Below, piece by piece: positions 51,127 through 63,612 of a stretch of 64,000 bases of DNA (its first letter is position 1; the number at the start of each line of letters is the position of its first letter). A model generated the notes under the pieces. The model saw only the letters and a program-made list of their open reading frames with translations. It had not been told where the DNA came from and did not search any database. Source of the stretch: Adineta steineri. Taxonomy: Eukaryota > Rotifera > Eurotatoria > Adinetida > Adinetidae. The stretch is taken from positions 124,868-188,867 of the forward strand of contig CAJNOI010000040.1 of the NCBI GenBank assembly GCA_905250115.1, read 5' to 3'. The position numbers and the translations under genes are program-made.

Positions 51127-52923
51127 TTAATAACAGGAAGTAGCTGGAACAAATCGTTTTGCTACTCTATCATAGATTTCCGTTATATAATTTGTTTGTA
51201 CGTGTCCAATAGAACCATAATAATTGTTTGCATAGCTATTGGTAAAATTTAAATGTTGTCGAATTGTATTACGACCAGGTTTATGATGTTGATTGCCATA
51301 TGAAGAAGGAGCATGATCTTTATGAGATCCTCGTATTGTAGGTGAAAGTCGTTTAAAATCTGTTATTTTTTTTGTACTTGATTTCTTTTTACTGAATAAC
51401 ATTAATTCGTTATGTGATGAAGATGTTGTAAGTCGATTTCTTTTTGGTAATTTTGTTGTACCAATTCTTTCGTATTTATCAATTTTCTTATGCCTATTTT
51501 CTATAACAACTTCATTGTCAGATGATGCTTTCTTGCTTGGAACCCGTTTAACCTGAAGTAATCATGAAGAAAGTATAAATTAAAACAAAGCTATCAATCA
51601 TTTACCTTTTCTGAACTACGTTCTTTTTTTGTTGAGTAGTCAATTGGAATAATTTGCATTGATTTCGTACTTCCAGATGGCTGAATATTTGATGTTGGAA
51701 AATGATTATTTATTTTTGGTGATTGAGGTTTTGGTTTTAATGGTTGAGCATTTTCTTTTGGTGATTGAGTATTGGATTTTAATGATGGAGTATTGGATTT
51801 TATTGATGAAGTATTGGATTTTAGTGATGAAGTATTGGATTTTGGTGATGGGGTACTGGGTCTAGGTGATGGAGTAGTGGACTTTGGTGATGGAATATTA
51901 AATTTTGGTGAAGGAGTATTGAATTTTGGTGATGGAGTATGGGATTTTGGCGATGGAGTATTTGGTTTTGATGTTTGAACATCTTCCTTTGGTAACTGAA
52001 TATTTGATTTTGGTGAATCAGTGTTTGTCTTGGACGGTTGAACATGTTTTTTTGCCAATAGTTTTATACATGACGAATCTACTGACGATATATGAATAGT
52101 AGTAGTAGCAGCAGCAGCAGTAGCAGGAGGTGAACTAGCAGAGCTTGGTGATGAATTTGATTCAGTTGAAAGTGGTGGTGGTACAGGATGAGGAGCATCA
52201 GGTGATTGTTGTTTGATTGGAATCTCAATTGCTTTTGCACTCTTTATATTTCTTATTGTACCCATATTTTGTTGTTGTTGTTGTTCTTGATGTCGACGTT
52301 TTTCAACAAGTACACGATCAAACAAAATTAATTGTTTTAAAAAACCATCATTTGGTATGACACATGGTCGAGCTTTAACAACATGCGTAAGACATTGTTC
52401 TAATGGTACATGATATGTACGCATAAGATAAGCAATAACAATTGCAGGTGATCGACTAATATAGAAAATTTATAATATTGTTATTATTTTCTTTATTTCA
52501 AACAAAATATATGATTATTTACCTTTGTCCATGACTACAATGAACTAGTACACGAGAATTTGCTCGCCTAGCTTCATCAATAAATGCAAACGCTTGGTCA
52601 AATATACATATAATATTTTCTCGATCATCATCACGAAGATCAATAGTAAGTACACGCATATCTTTTGAATAATATGGGCATAATTCAACATCACGTTTAG
52701 CAACATTGAGTATATAATGAATGCCTAATCTTGATAGACGATGAACATCATGAGCCGATATACAATTACCTAAAAATAAATACGGCTGAAGTACAAGAGA
52801 TGGTTCAGGTACATTGTAATGCGTTTTAAATAATCGATGAAGTCCATTAAGTCGGGCTTCATGTGCCAACATCTGCCCAAAATTCATTGTTCCCATATAT
52901 GATCGATGTGTTATGGTAGACAT
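51127..52923 (-). CDS. dual-specificity phosphatase with heptad-repeat tail
   Basis: Exons 52523-52923, 51606-52455 and 51127-51552 give 558 aa. The phosphatase domain spans about residues 38-185: it has LVLQPYLFLGN, a general-acid Asp near 98 in IDLRDDD, and a full signature HCSHGQSR (128-135, Cys129, Arg135) formed across the first splice, then SPAIVIAYLM. This is the atypical DUSP layout, without an N-terminal CH2 domain. After a poly-Gln/Pro/Ser linker, residues 271-396 form 18 consecutive seven-residue units close to NTPSPKS. The last 140 residues are basic (VPSKKAS, SKKKSSTKKI). Known activity: dephosphorylates phosphotyrosine and phosphothreonine. The tail could be a target of proline-directed kinases. 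Confidence 0.9.
51669..52046 (-). repeat. 18 coding 21-bp units (heptapeptide array)
   Basis: 378 bases encoding 18 in-register heptads, the central ones nearly identical (NTPSPKS, HTPSPKF, TTPSPRP, NTSSLKS) and the flanking ones degenerate. The degeneration from the middle outward is typical of repeats grown by slippage. Confidence 0.9.
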
Positions 52924-54058
52924 TTGATGTGTATAATTGAATACTTGATAACTGAATGATCACTGCAACACGTAAGACGAACAAAATGTTGTATATATGT
53001 CTACTGAGTGTATCTTTTTATTTGTCTTTTTTTCTCTCTCTCTCTCTATTTCTCTCTTCGTTCTTTCTCTTTTATTTATTCATATGTTGTCTCTGTTTTA
53101 TAGTACTTCGACGAGAAGTAGAACGTAACTACTCATGCATACCCCTATATCGCTATATATAGATAAATCGAGACAATATGAGTTACGAACGAAAGATAAT
53201 GACATGATGATTGAATAAGCATGATGAATAATGACAACATAGGTAGAAATGATTATATATCGTGAGATCAATCGAATTATTACGGTATTAAGAGAGACAG
53301 AGCAAATAATTACTTTTATTAGATCTCAATGAAAAAAAAAGTTTTAAATCTATTTAATTCCTAAAAGAAAACGATTTATGATTTTTTTTTGTCTTTATTA
53401 TTCATCAATTCAAGTTACTTATTCCATTTGAATTAATTAATTAATATCATGGAAGAAAAAACAGGAAGAAACTAATAGAATAGACCTTGAACTTGATCGT
53501 CTATACATATAATTTGTTTTTTTACTTTTATTAAAAGGCCATCTGATGTATATCATTCTTTTCTGTCAATCATCCAAATCAATAATTGAAAGTCAATAGA
53601 ACAAGAATATAAGATATTATTTACTAATAGTTTTCTTTTAATAATCTTCCAAAATCAAAACGAAGACTGTTTTTCAGCACATATACACGCACACAACAAA
53701 CAATAAAAATACCCAAGGCACACAAAAAAAAAACAACTCTGTTGATAACAAAAGAAAAATATAAAGAATAGAACTATCGATAACAAGACGATCGATTTCT
53801 CTTGTTGGTTATTCTCTTGAGCATTCCATCAACAATAAACAACAACAACAACAGAAAATAAATAATAAATAAATATATATATAACCATATGTATGTATGT
53901 ATGTATGTGTGTATATATATTCAAACAGAAAAGAAAAACAATGGAAAATCTTTTTTTTAAAACAAAACAGATAAGGCTAAAATTGATGTTAAATATATAC
54001 GTAATCAATCAAATTGAATCTTATTTTTTTTTGTTGTTATAGATGTTAATAAGAGAGT
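52924..54058. other. intergenic, 1.1 kb
   Basis: Promoter side of the phosphatase gene and 3' flank of SND1, with a (CT)n tract near 53032-53055 and (ATGT)n near 53888-53912. No gene was seen. Confidence 0.55.
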
Positions 54059-57000
54059 CTATTTACGTCCAGTAAAACCGAATTCAGTAGCATCATCTTC
54101 AATTTGATCCGAATATTGCCAAAGACCAGCACGAGAAGATTTTGCCTTTGCTTGGGCTTGTTGTAATTCATCATATAAAGGTGTTGGACGTATTGGACGA
54201 CCACCACGTCCTTGTGCAATAACAATAAGACCTTGTTCAGCTAAATTTTTAACGATATTTTCTTTTGTACTAGCACGATAGAGTGATACATGTTCACCAC
54301 TATTTTGACGATATTCAACTTTCATTAAACATTCATCATTTCCTATTTCTTCAAGTAAAGCATTTTTAGTATCTTCACGATCATCTGTATCAGGTGGTGG
54401 GCGAACATAAGCTAAATCATATTCATGAGCTTGAGTTGGTAATTGTGAAAAACCTAGACAAAAAAAAATATTTTATAGAAATAGCTTCTACTATTGCAAA
54501 AAAACTTTTAAAAGAAGAAATCTAAACATATATATATACCTGGTGGTAATGTTGTAAGTCGGCCTAAATCAGTGATTATTTCTCGATTACCATAATCAAC
54601 AAAGTAAACTGATATACGATTATTTCCTTCAACTTTTTCAACACGTGCTCGATACCATTCATTATCAGCTGTAAAACGTGCAGCTAATAATTCACCTTTC
54701 TTAGGTACATGTCCACCAACAGGTTTAGTTTGACTGAAAATATCGCGTAATTCAGATTGTAATTGTTCAACTTTTGATCCTTGTTCAGAAAATTGCACAT
54801 AGACTTTTAATTCAGTTGTTAAATGAGTAACAACAACACGACGAAATCGTGAATCATTAAAATTAATTGTTGTTGAACCTAATACAACTTCATCTGATGT
54901 ATCTAAGAAATTAGTGAAAGAAATTTTTCAATGAATGAATGAATTAAATAAAATTTAAGAAATTACTTTCAGTATTATTATCATTTTCATGTTCATCATC
55001 ATCTTTTGCTACTGGTTCTTCATAGTTAGTCCAAACACCAGTACGTTCTTTTCGACATTTATCTTCAGCTTCAATTAATTGTTTATAAACTGGTGTTCCA
55101 TAAGCTGAATCATGAACTTTAGCAAGACCATTTTGAACAAGCATAACAGCAGCTGAATGTCCATCGGCAGTTGTTAAACGACCAATAAAATTACCACCAC
55201 GATCCATATTTTCGATTTCAACAAAAACATCACTAAAATGAAGAGAATTGAAATGAATTCAAGAGAATATTGATTTTACCGTTGTAAGAAATGTTCTTTT
55301 GAGAATGTTAATGCTTCAGCACCAAATGGTTCACCTGGTTCAACTTTTGATTGTTGTGGATTTCCAGCAACAGGAACACGTCTTTCAGCACGTGGACAAT
55401 TAATTGATGATAATAAAAATGATATTACCCAATTATCTTTCAATAAATGTACACGAAAACGAGAACCACTAGCAACAAATTCAACAACACCTTCCATACG
55501 ACCATTACGTTGAAGAACGCTTAATGAACCTTTAGCTCGTTCTTTATTTGTATCACCTGTCATATCAACAGTACGACTAAGACCAGTACCATTAGAAAAT
55601 AATCCAACAGCACGTTTTTCTGCTTGTTGTTCAGCAGTTAAAAGATCATCTATTAAAAATCGAAAAAAATGAATAAAGAAACAAACAAAACAAAAATATC
55701 TTACCATAATGAGATGATCGTTGTTCATCATCTTGTCGATGTCGTACAGTTTTAGCTAAACCTTTAGAAATTAAAGCTTCACCAAGATTAACATTACCAG
55801 CATAGACAGTACAACAAATTTTTTCTGGATAATCATTACTTGCTGCTTGAACATAATCAGTAACAACACGTACAGTTTTACCAATTAAACGTTTACGTAA
55901 TAATTCACGTGCTTCAAATAAATATGGAATTTCATAAAGTGGTCGTTTTATTTGTTGACGATTAGCATTTGGATTATTTTCATCATTTTTGGTTTGTAAA
56001 TCAGCAGCACGTGGTGCACGAACAGATGAAAGATAAATCTTTTTAACTTTATTATCACGTAAATCACGAATAGTTAAAGCATCACCATTGATAACTTCTA
56101 AAACTTTAGCCTAGAAAAGGAAAAATAATAATAAATATAAAATAAAATATCAATTAAAATTTACTTGATATCCTTTCAAAGATGGATCACTTGTTTTTCC
56201 ATTTGATGCAGAAGCACCTGTTTCATTACTATGATTATCATTATCAGCATGTCCTGATTGGGCAACATAATTTTTCCAAATTCTTAAACGATTATCTTTA
56301 GCATGTTTTTCTGTTGCACGATATTTTTCTCTCCATCCTTGTTGTAATAATGTTAAACTCCAATCAACACATTTAGCTAAACCTTCTTTTAATAGATGTA
56401 ATGCAATATTTCCATTTGGATGTAATAATGTTCCAACTAAATTTTGATTATTAACACCATCTAAAATAACTTTAACTTGTCGTTGTAATAAACGTGTATC
56501 AACAAATTGTTTTGCTTCTTCAGCAAATGGTTCATTTGTTTCATTTGTTGAACCACCTTCACGTTTTAGCATTGGACATTTAATACCAGTTAATTGTATT
56601 GTTGCCAAATAATATGATGGTAATAAAAGACAACGTACTGTACTTCCATCACGTACAAATTCGACAATAGCATCTATTGGTGCTTGTGATTTATGTTCAT
56701 CAACAAATTGTTTAGGATTATCAACTGACCATTTCATATTTCGTACATGAAGTTCAGATAATTGATCAGAATATCGTCCATGTTTATTCGATTTAGCTTG
56801 TTCATCAATAATAACTAAACGTTGATATTTTGTATCATTTGCACGTGCACCTGTTTGTTCTCGTAATTGAACAAGACCTTCGGATAATAATGATTCAATA
56901 ATATTTTCACCTGTTTCTTTATCTTTGCCTAAATAAACTGTGCACATTAAACGATTACTTTGTGGTATCGTAAAATCAATTGTATAACATATATCACGAC

Positions 57001-57271
57001 CAACTAATTTTTTACGTAAAAATTCTCGAGTTTCAAATGCATATGGTTCATCAACAGATGAACTTCCAGCACTTGTATCAGTTGGTGGACGTGCTAATTT
57101 AGGTGCTGTTATATAATTTAATGAAATTCGTTGTTCATTTTCATTAGCCGATGAACGTGTTGTTGGTTTTATAACAAGTGTATCACCGGAAAAAATTGAT
57201 TTAACAACGGCATGGTGTAATGTTGCTGATGCTGGTGATGATGATGATGACGATTGTTGATTTGTTGTCAT
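54059..57271 (-). CDS. SND1: staphylococcal nuclease and Tudor domain protein SND1
   Basis: Six exons (56165-57271, 55705-56110, 55280-55649, 54967-55232, 54540-54902, 54059-54453) give 968 aa, slightly over the usual 910. Repeated SN-like modules are seen as pairs of an entry strand (VVKSIFSGDTLVIK, AKVLEVINGDALTI, GVVEFVASGSRFRV) with LLSEGLV or NGLAKV helices and WKNY/WTNYEEP ends. A Tudor domain follows, with PKKGELLAARFTADNEWYRARVE and VYFVDYGN carrying the aromatic cage. It ends in a partial SN fold with GLWQYSD. Known role: multifunctional RNA-binding co-activator and RISC or stress-granule protein; catalytic residues of bacterial nuclease are not kept in most repeats of the family. 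The extra length is mostly an Ser-rich N-terminus and linker insertions. Confidence 0.95.
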
Positions 57272-57430
57272 TATTGTTGTTGAAAAACAAAGAACAAAAC
57301 AAACAAATTGATAATAATCTAAAATATAGAATTTTTGTTAAAATAAGAAAGATAAATTTTGTTTTATTCGTGTTTTTTTCTTTTCTTTTCTTTTGTACAT
57401 ATACAAATACAATAATTAAACAAAAATAAA

Positions 57431-58018
57431 TTAGTCAGGATGAGATAATGATAAAGGTGGACGAAATTCAATCATAAGAACATACTCTTGTACAGCATTA
57501 TTTGGACATTTTTGTTTTGTTAAACGCCAATGTAAACCAAGTTTATGATAGAGACGAGCATTTTCCCAATCAAGAACTTTACTTACAGCATTTTTTGAAC
57601 GTTTATTTAAACATAATACAGGACATAATGAAAGGCCAATTGTACAGCAACAACATATACAACCACAAAGTAACCTGAAAGAAAGAAAGAAATATGAAAA
57701 TGTTTTTTTTTCTAAGAATATGATTTACCATTTAAAATTAATTGGAACATTTTTGCGTAGAATTAAATTAACACGTTTGATCGTTTCTTGATATTCATCT
57801 CGAGAGACTTTATGTGTTAAAGCTTGTGGATATTCTTCATCAAATTTATTATTTAATGCAAAGACTGTAACATGACCAGCGCCACGAATTAAAATTGGCT
57901 CTGCTAATCGTGGAAGATATGTTGGTAAAAGATCATTATTGTCATCATTAATTGGATATTGATTTGTTCTTATTATTTCATTTGAATTTTGTTCAGGAAT
58001 AATATCCACTTCATCCAT
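57431..58018 (-). CDS. CHIC2: cysteine-rich hydrophobic domain protein CHIC1/2
   Basis: Exons 57729-58018 and 57431-57674 give 177 aa. The N-terminus is acidic and Asn-rich. The conserved part begins ILIRGAGHVTVFALNNKF, then RVNLILRKN, then the membrane-embedded Cys cluster LLCGCICCCCTIGLSLCP. It is followed by LDWENARLYHKLGLHWRL and EYVLMIEF, with the terminal HPD matching the family's PD end. Known role: palmitoylated peripheral membrane protein of Golgi, vesicles and plasma membrane, with an Erf4-like fold. I cannot separate CHIC1 from CHIC2. SND1 starts 159 bases away on the same strand. Confidence 0.92.
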
Positions 58019-58466
58019 AATTAAATATTTACTGTTGAACCATTATCTAAAATAGATAAAAATTAATTAATCTATACCAATATAATCATAGTTTTATTTA
58101 TTATGTAACTCTTTACATGATAGTCTTGCAATATATATGTTCTCTATCGTATTGAGATTAAAACACAGTTGTATTTTATTCCCATAAGTTATTTTTTCTT
58201 TTATAAGATTTAATTTATTCTCAATTGAAATCAAAAAAAGAACTTACCTATAAACTGCAATCGTCTTTTAATATACAAATGAAATGTTATTAATTATCTG
58301 TTTGGCCATCGTAGAATAAAATCTAAAATGACTTCGTTTTCTTCCTTCTTCTTCTAATTACTGATTTGATAATCGAATTTGTTGTAAAATAATAAATTCA
58401 ATTTTATGCTTAATTAAATCTGAAAAACAAAAACAAATCTAAAGGTATGTAAATACAAATTTTTCT
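58019..58466. other. intergenic, no gene seen
   Basis: 450 bases, AT-rich, between CHIC and mL64 on the same strand. Confidence 0.55.
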
Positions 58467-59506
58467 CTATTTTTTCTTTTGGCCTTTCGTTTGACCAGTC
58501 GCATTTTCTTCAGCTATTCTCGATGCTGCTTTAGCTAATTTACTACGTTCAGAAACAAGTTTAGCAAATAATTTCATATCAGTTTCTTTATCTTTTGCAT
58601 CTGGTATTGGTGCTAATGGATCAATTGGTGTTGCAGGTGCATCTCCTTCGCTTGTAACTTCTGCTGTTGATGATATACCCATTAGTTTTTGTAATTGTTG
58701 ATGTGCTTCTAATTTCTTAGCTGCTTTACGTGCTTTCTTTTCTTCAGTTTTTTGTGCTTCTTCTAATTGTAATAACATAAACTGCATCCGTTCATCATCA
58801 GGATCAACTGAAAATCCATAAAAATCACGTGCTTGTTCAGCTAAATCACTTTTAACTTTCACTTCAGCTTTTTTAGCACGTTCACGTTCAATTGTTCGTT
58901 TACGATAATCTTCAACCATTTTAGGCATATTTTTAAGATTCTTCTCAACTTTTACTTGACTTGAAAAAGAAGAAGAAGAAAAACAAATATTAATGATGAT
59001 ACAAGAAACAAAAAAACAACATTTCTTATCTTACATTTGATCAATTTCTTTTTGTTTGGCTTCACGTCGTTCTTTAACTATTTTTAATTTCTCATTTAAT
59101 TCCATATTATATACACGTTCATCATCCATAATTTCATTCATTTCAGTTTGTGTTGGCCAACAAAGTTTAGGATCTATACCTGTTTTACGACCATATTTAC
59201 CCCATAGTGTACGTAATTTTGTTCTTGTATGATATTGTTCTTTAATTTCTAATGGTGGTAAACCTATCCTATAATAATATAGATATACAAGAAATATTTA
59301 ATAATCATTTTACCTTTAAAATGTCGATAGACATCATCAGGTAAACGTGAAACATTTCTATTTATATCTGTATTAGATTCAGTATTATCATTTAATGGTG
59401 ATGGTATTGTATCATTTGTTGTTGATAGGGAACGATTTGCAATAATAGAAATCGAAAAATGATTAATAAATCTTGTACATCTAGGATATAATGCTGTAGT
59501 AAGCAT
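58467..59506 (-). CDS. GADD45GIP1: mitoribosomal protein mL64 (GADD45GIP1/CRIF1)
   Basis: Exons 59314-59506, 59035-59263 and 58467-58959 give 304 aa. I chose the start at 59506 because it opens a basic, Ser/Arg-rich mitochondrial presequence (MLTTALYPRCTRF); an upstream in-frame ATG at 59659 would bury it. Family marks are WGKYGRKTGIDPKLCWP, then KNMPKMVEDYRKR, a long charged helix, and the FYGFSVDPDDERMQFML segment. The Lys/Glu/Ala-rich C-terminal helix is longer than usual. Known role: large-subunit mitoribosomal protein near the exit tunnel, linked to OXPHOS insertion. Confidence 0.88.
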
Positions 59507-60076
59507 TCGAAGAAAATTTATCGATTGATAAAGGACTAACTGAAGTGGGCTACGAACGATGGATGGATGAAAACATACATCTATGATGACGACGACGACA
59601 TGATCGAATTTATGTAAATAACCAATTAAAAATATGATGGTGTTGGAATGTTTGGACAAGATATTCGATAGATTTGAAAATAATACAATGAAAGAATAAT
59701 CAAAAAGTTTTATATATTATAATATATTATCAATATGTTCATTTGAACTTTCTCATACGTAGGCGGACATAGATGACGCTTTATATTCATCAGTCAAATA
59801 TTACAAATTAAATTATATTTTTTCAAGTTTGACTTTTCAAAGTATTTCTATCTCACTAATTTAATATTATAATAATTATGAATAAAATTTTTGAAATTGA
59901 TATCTCAAAAAAGTTTCCTATGACGTATTAATTACAATTTAAATAATTTCAAATATCTCAGTAAATTATTTCGTATATAAATAATAATCATTTTTAGTTT
60001 AAAAAAAATATTAAGATAAATAGATCATATTTTAATGCGCCTTTAATGAAAATGATTTCGTTTATTTCCATGAATT
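59507..60076. promoter_or_regulatory. divergent promoter region mL64 / SR-rich gene
   Basis: 570 AT-rich bases between two divergent starts. No other gene was seen. Confidence 0.45.
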
Positions 60077-61663
60077 ATGTCAATACATTGTCGACATGAG
60101 AAAAAAAATCAATTACCATCAGATGATGAAGTAAATACAAAACCTGTTGGTTATACTCATATTATTGACTCAAAATTTGCACCAGAAAAACATTTTGAAC
60201 CATGGAATTTATCAGATATTTCAAAAAATCGAGAATACTTTTCAAATAATAAAATAACCAATAAAGCATCGTGTAATGAGGTTCACTTTTCTACATGTAA
60301 AATCTATAATTATTCCTCAATTAATTTCAGGTGAACCATTGAATCAGCCATCTTCTTCACGTAATTACGGATGGAATGAAATTGAACAAAATGAAGAGGA
60401 AATAGAACGATTACGTCAATTACTTCCTATTTGGGATGCTGAACGTATCGCTATATTAAAACTTCAACATGATTTAGATAAAAATATTTTTAAACGTAAT
60501 AAAAATCAGTAGGATAAACGTCATAAAAAGAAAATCTATTTTCTATTATAAAGGTACACTTGACTATATTAAACGTATAGGTCAAAGTATTGGATTAGGT
60601 CTTTGGTTATGGGTACATCGTCCAGCTAATTGTTCTAATATTTCTAATCTATATCAACAACAACAAAGATCCCCTGATTTAATCTGTTCACCATGTCCAG
60701 ATGTATTAAATGATTCTTCATTAGAAAAAAACCATCATAAACAGGATTATTTACTACCATCGATCGAGAGTTTATCTGATTCATTCTGGCTTAAACGTCT
60801 CGTTCTGAATGAACCACAAGAATATTTGCCTCCAATAGTTAGAGCTATGAAAAATATGCTCGATAATAATGCACTTGTTTGGAATTCTGAGAAACAAGAA
60901 GAAAGTGTTTGGCCACATTTTATAAATCAATATCGAATGACACAAAATAAATCATTTCTTCGGAATCTATATGGAAATAATGAATATGAAACAAATTTCT
61001 CTCAAAAATTATCCTCATCATCCAAACATACGACGAATGAAAAGAATTTAGATATACCAATAATGCCAACGAGTACAACTGGAATAAATAAAAAATCACC
61101 TCGACAACTGGGTACTTCAGTACAACAGAATACAATCATTCCTTCGATACATTTTACTAAAAAGCCGATAAAACAAAAACAAGCACCGAATGAGGTTACT
61201 ATTTCACAATCAGTAGACAATCAGTCTGTTCTCAAACCGCATGCATCATCATTGACGAAAGATTCAAATAAAAATATAAAACAAAAACAAGATTTAAAAA
61301 AAAAACGTTAGTAAATGAATTTTTCTATATTATTCATCTTTTTCAATAGATCGATCTAAGTCAAAAAGCAAGAAAATAAACTTCGCTAAAGCAAAACATC
61401 GAACACCACGCAAACCATCGAAATCAAAACGTCAAAGATCGCGTAGTCAATCAAAAAAGTCTCAAAGACATCGTCCAAGCAGAAAATCAACATCTCAATC
61501 AAGATCTAAAAGACATAGGTCATCCAAAAAATCAAAACAACAGACATCACCGCATCGATCAAAATCAAAAACTAGAAAGTCTCATCATAGATCGAAATCA
61601 AAAGGTCGAATATCACCTCGACGTTCAAAACGAAAACATATCTCTAGTCACAAAATCAGATAG
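60077..61663 (+). CDS. orphan protein with C-terminal RS-rich tail
   Basis: Exons 60077-60272, 60331-60495, 60554-61306 and 61350-61663 give 475 aa; all joins were chosen to keep frame and use GTAATG, GTAATA and GTTAGT donors. The N-terminal part is hydrophilic with VGYTHIIDSKF and FEPWNLSDI. A charged helix follows (EQNEEEIERLRQLLPIWDAERIAILKLQHDLDK, positions about 80-115), then a middle part with IGLGLWLWVHRP. The last 100 residues alternate Arg, Ser and Lys (RSRSKSKK, RSRSQSKK), an RS-like domain as in splicing factors. No RRM is seen. Nuclear-speckle localisation is plausible. I do not recognise the family. Confidence 0.6.
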
Positions 61664-61884
61664 ACAATACCAATACATGTATATTAAATCGAGTTCATTA
61701 ATCAAAATGTGTATTATTAGTATAAGAATTTGAAAAAAAAACTGTGTTATTAATTTAAGTCAAGCCGATTTTCTTTTAAAAGCTAAATTTTTCTTGCATA
61801 TAGAAAGAAAAAAAGAAAACATTCGATATAAATCACAGCAGTCAATATTTATCATTCGATCTAGAATTTATTCGCATCCATATT

Positions 61885-62945
61885 TTAAGTATCATATTTT
61901 TTCCATTCCATTCCCTATAAATATAATATTCATTATAGAAATTTTTATAAATAAAAAAATATTTTATTTACGTCAGGTGGTTTACATTCAGTTTTTGTTT
62001 TTGAAATTTCATCCCAATTTGTACTTAATACAGTACCACCTGATTCTGCCTATAAATATAATATTATATATATATAGAAGTAAAAATCATTAGAAAACAA
62101 CTTACAAAACTTTTGTTCATTGCTCGTTTTTGTTCGTCGGTTCCATCACGATAAATTTGTTGAAATAAACTATTATATATTCATTAAATCAATTGTATAC
62201 GAGATTTTGTTATACTTACTGATTCAATGCTGCATCACCTTCAGGTTTCTCTTCTTTTTCTTCTTTCTTTATTTCGACTTCAAGTTTATCCCAATCTTTA
62301 GCTTTTTTGCTTGATGATGGATAAGAAGGTGGTACTGATTGAACATTAGGTGCTCGATTCATATTAACTAAAAACCAAATAAAATTATTATTTTATTCTC
62401 ACTAATAAATAAATATGAATTATGACCTGGTGGAATATTTGGTTTATGTTGAGCATCGAGTGATGTCCATTGAATAGCATCAGTTTTATACAAACGAATT
62501 TCAACCTAAATAATCACAAAAGATAAGTATTTACAAAAATAAGTATATATTGAACTTACGTTTGCTGTATTAACTTTAAAATCAGTACGACTACTGTTAA
62601 TTGGATATGCAAGATCAAGTTCAAGATTATATCCACTATCTGAAGATGGTATTTCAATCTTGACATTTAACTAAATTAAAGAATATTTTTAAATATTATA
62701 TAATTCATTATGAGGGAAAACCGTACTGTTTTATCAGTAGTGTCAACATGTACTTGTTCACGTTGTACATTACGAATAGGTACTACAACGACAACAGTAG
62801 TTTCTGATTGATACCATGTATGACTGTATAATTAAAAACAAAATATCAATATGACTGCTCATTTAGGAATAATATTTTACTTTATTTTTTTTGGAGGATT
62901 AACAATTGGTTTTGTTTCATTTTGCGATGGTTCATTTGAAGCCAT
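61885..62945 (-). CDS. SUGT1: SGT1 homologue (SUGT1), CS and SGS domains, no TPR
   Basis: Eight exons (62881-62945, 62727-62823, 62560-62670, 62427-62505, 62220-62367, 62106-62169, 61972-62049, 61885-61914) give 223 aa. The CS domain (about 20-112) has HTWYQSETTVVVVV, VKIEIPSSDSGYNLELDL and FKVNTANVEIRL. The SGS domain (about 135-223) has KDWDKLEVEIKKEE, EGDAALNHLFQQIYRDGTDE, RAMNKSF and ESGGTVLSTNW. The last 10-codon exon supplies GMEWKKYDT. Known role: Hsp90 co-chaperone for kinetochore and NLR-type client assembly. The N-terminal TPR domain of vertebrate and plant SGT1 is absent; the ATG is followed directly by a short linker. Confidence 0.93.
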
Positions 62946-63612
62946 GATTCGCTTACCTTTTCTTATTATGCGCTTATCGGAATGCAATACAAATATTGAG
63001 CATGTAGGAAAAAACCAGTGAAGGTTATAAATGCACTTTATGTGTCGCCCTCTGGATCAGCAGGATAAATTTGTAAAAAATATTTATGTTTTTATATAGA
63101 AAAAATGAATCTCTTCTCAATAATACATATTAATTTTCTACAAAGTTTAATTAACATAGATGTCACCACAATACTAAACTATTATATTCATGAGATAAAT
63201 TAGTGTTTAAAATCGGCTAGGGCATTTTACTATGTCAGATAAGCAGTATGCTAATACGAAGACTGCAGATTTAGGTTCCGATGTGATTTGAATCTGACTA
63301 GAACTGTTATGAACAATATAGATTTTCAACGCATTAATATTGTTGGTTCTCAAAAAGTTTATCTATTGAAGTTACGAAAATAAATTCTATTTAGATAGCC
63401 CTATTCATTACAACTAGTAATATACTAACTGTATGCAAATAGATAATAAAATGAGATTTCTTCGTTATCGCTTCTAGTTTTTTCGATCTTTTTTTGTACA
63501 AATGACACCACATAACAATGAACGAATGAAAAAGAAAATGAACAGTTAAAATAATACATATAACGCTAATGAATAAACAAAAGAAAAACATATGCTGCAT
63601 GAATCTCTCATT
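62946..63612. other. intergenic, no gene seen
   Basis: 670 bases between SUGT1 and the deadenylase 3' end, AT-rich. Confidence 0.5.

Noticed and set aside
51659..52045. Three overlapping open frames opposite and beside the heptad repeats.
   Set aside because: They are frame shadows of the 21-base coding repeat on the minus strand.
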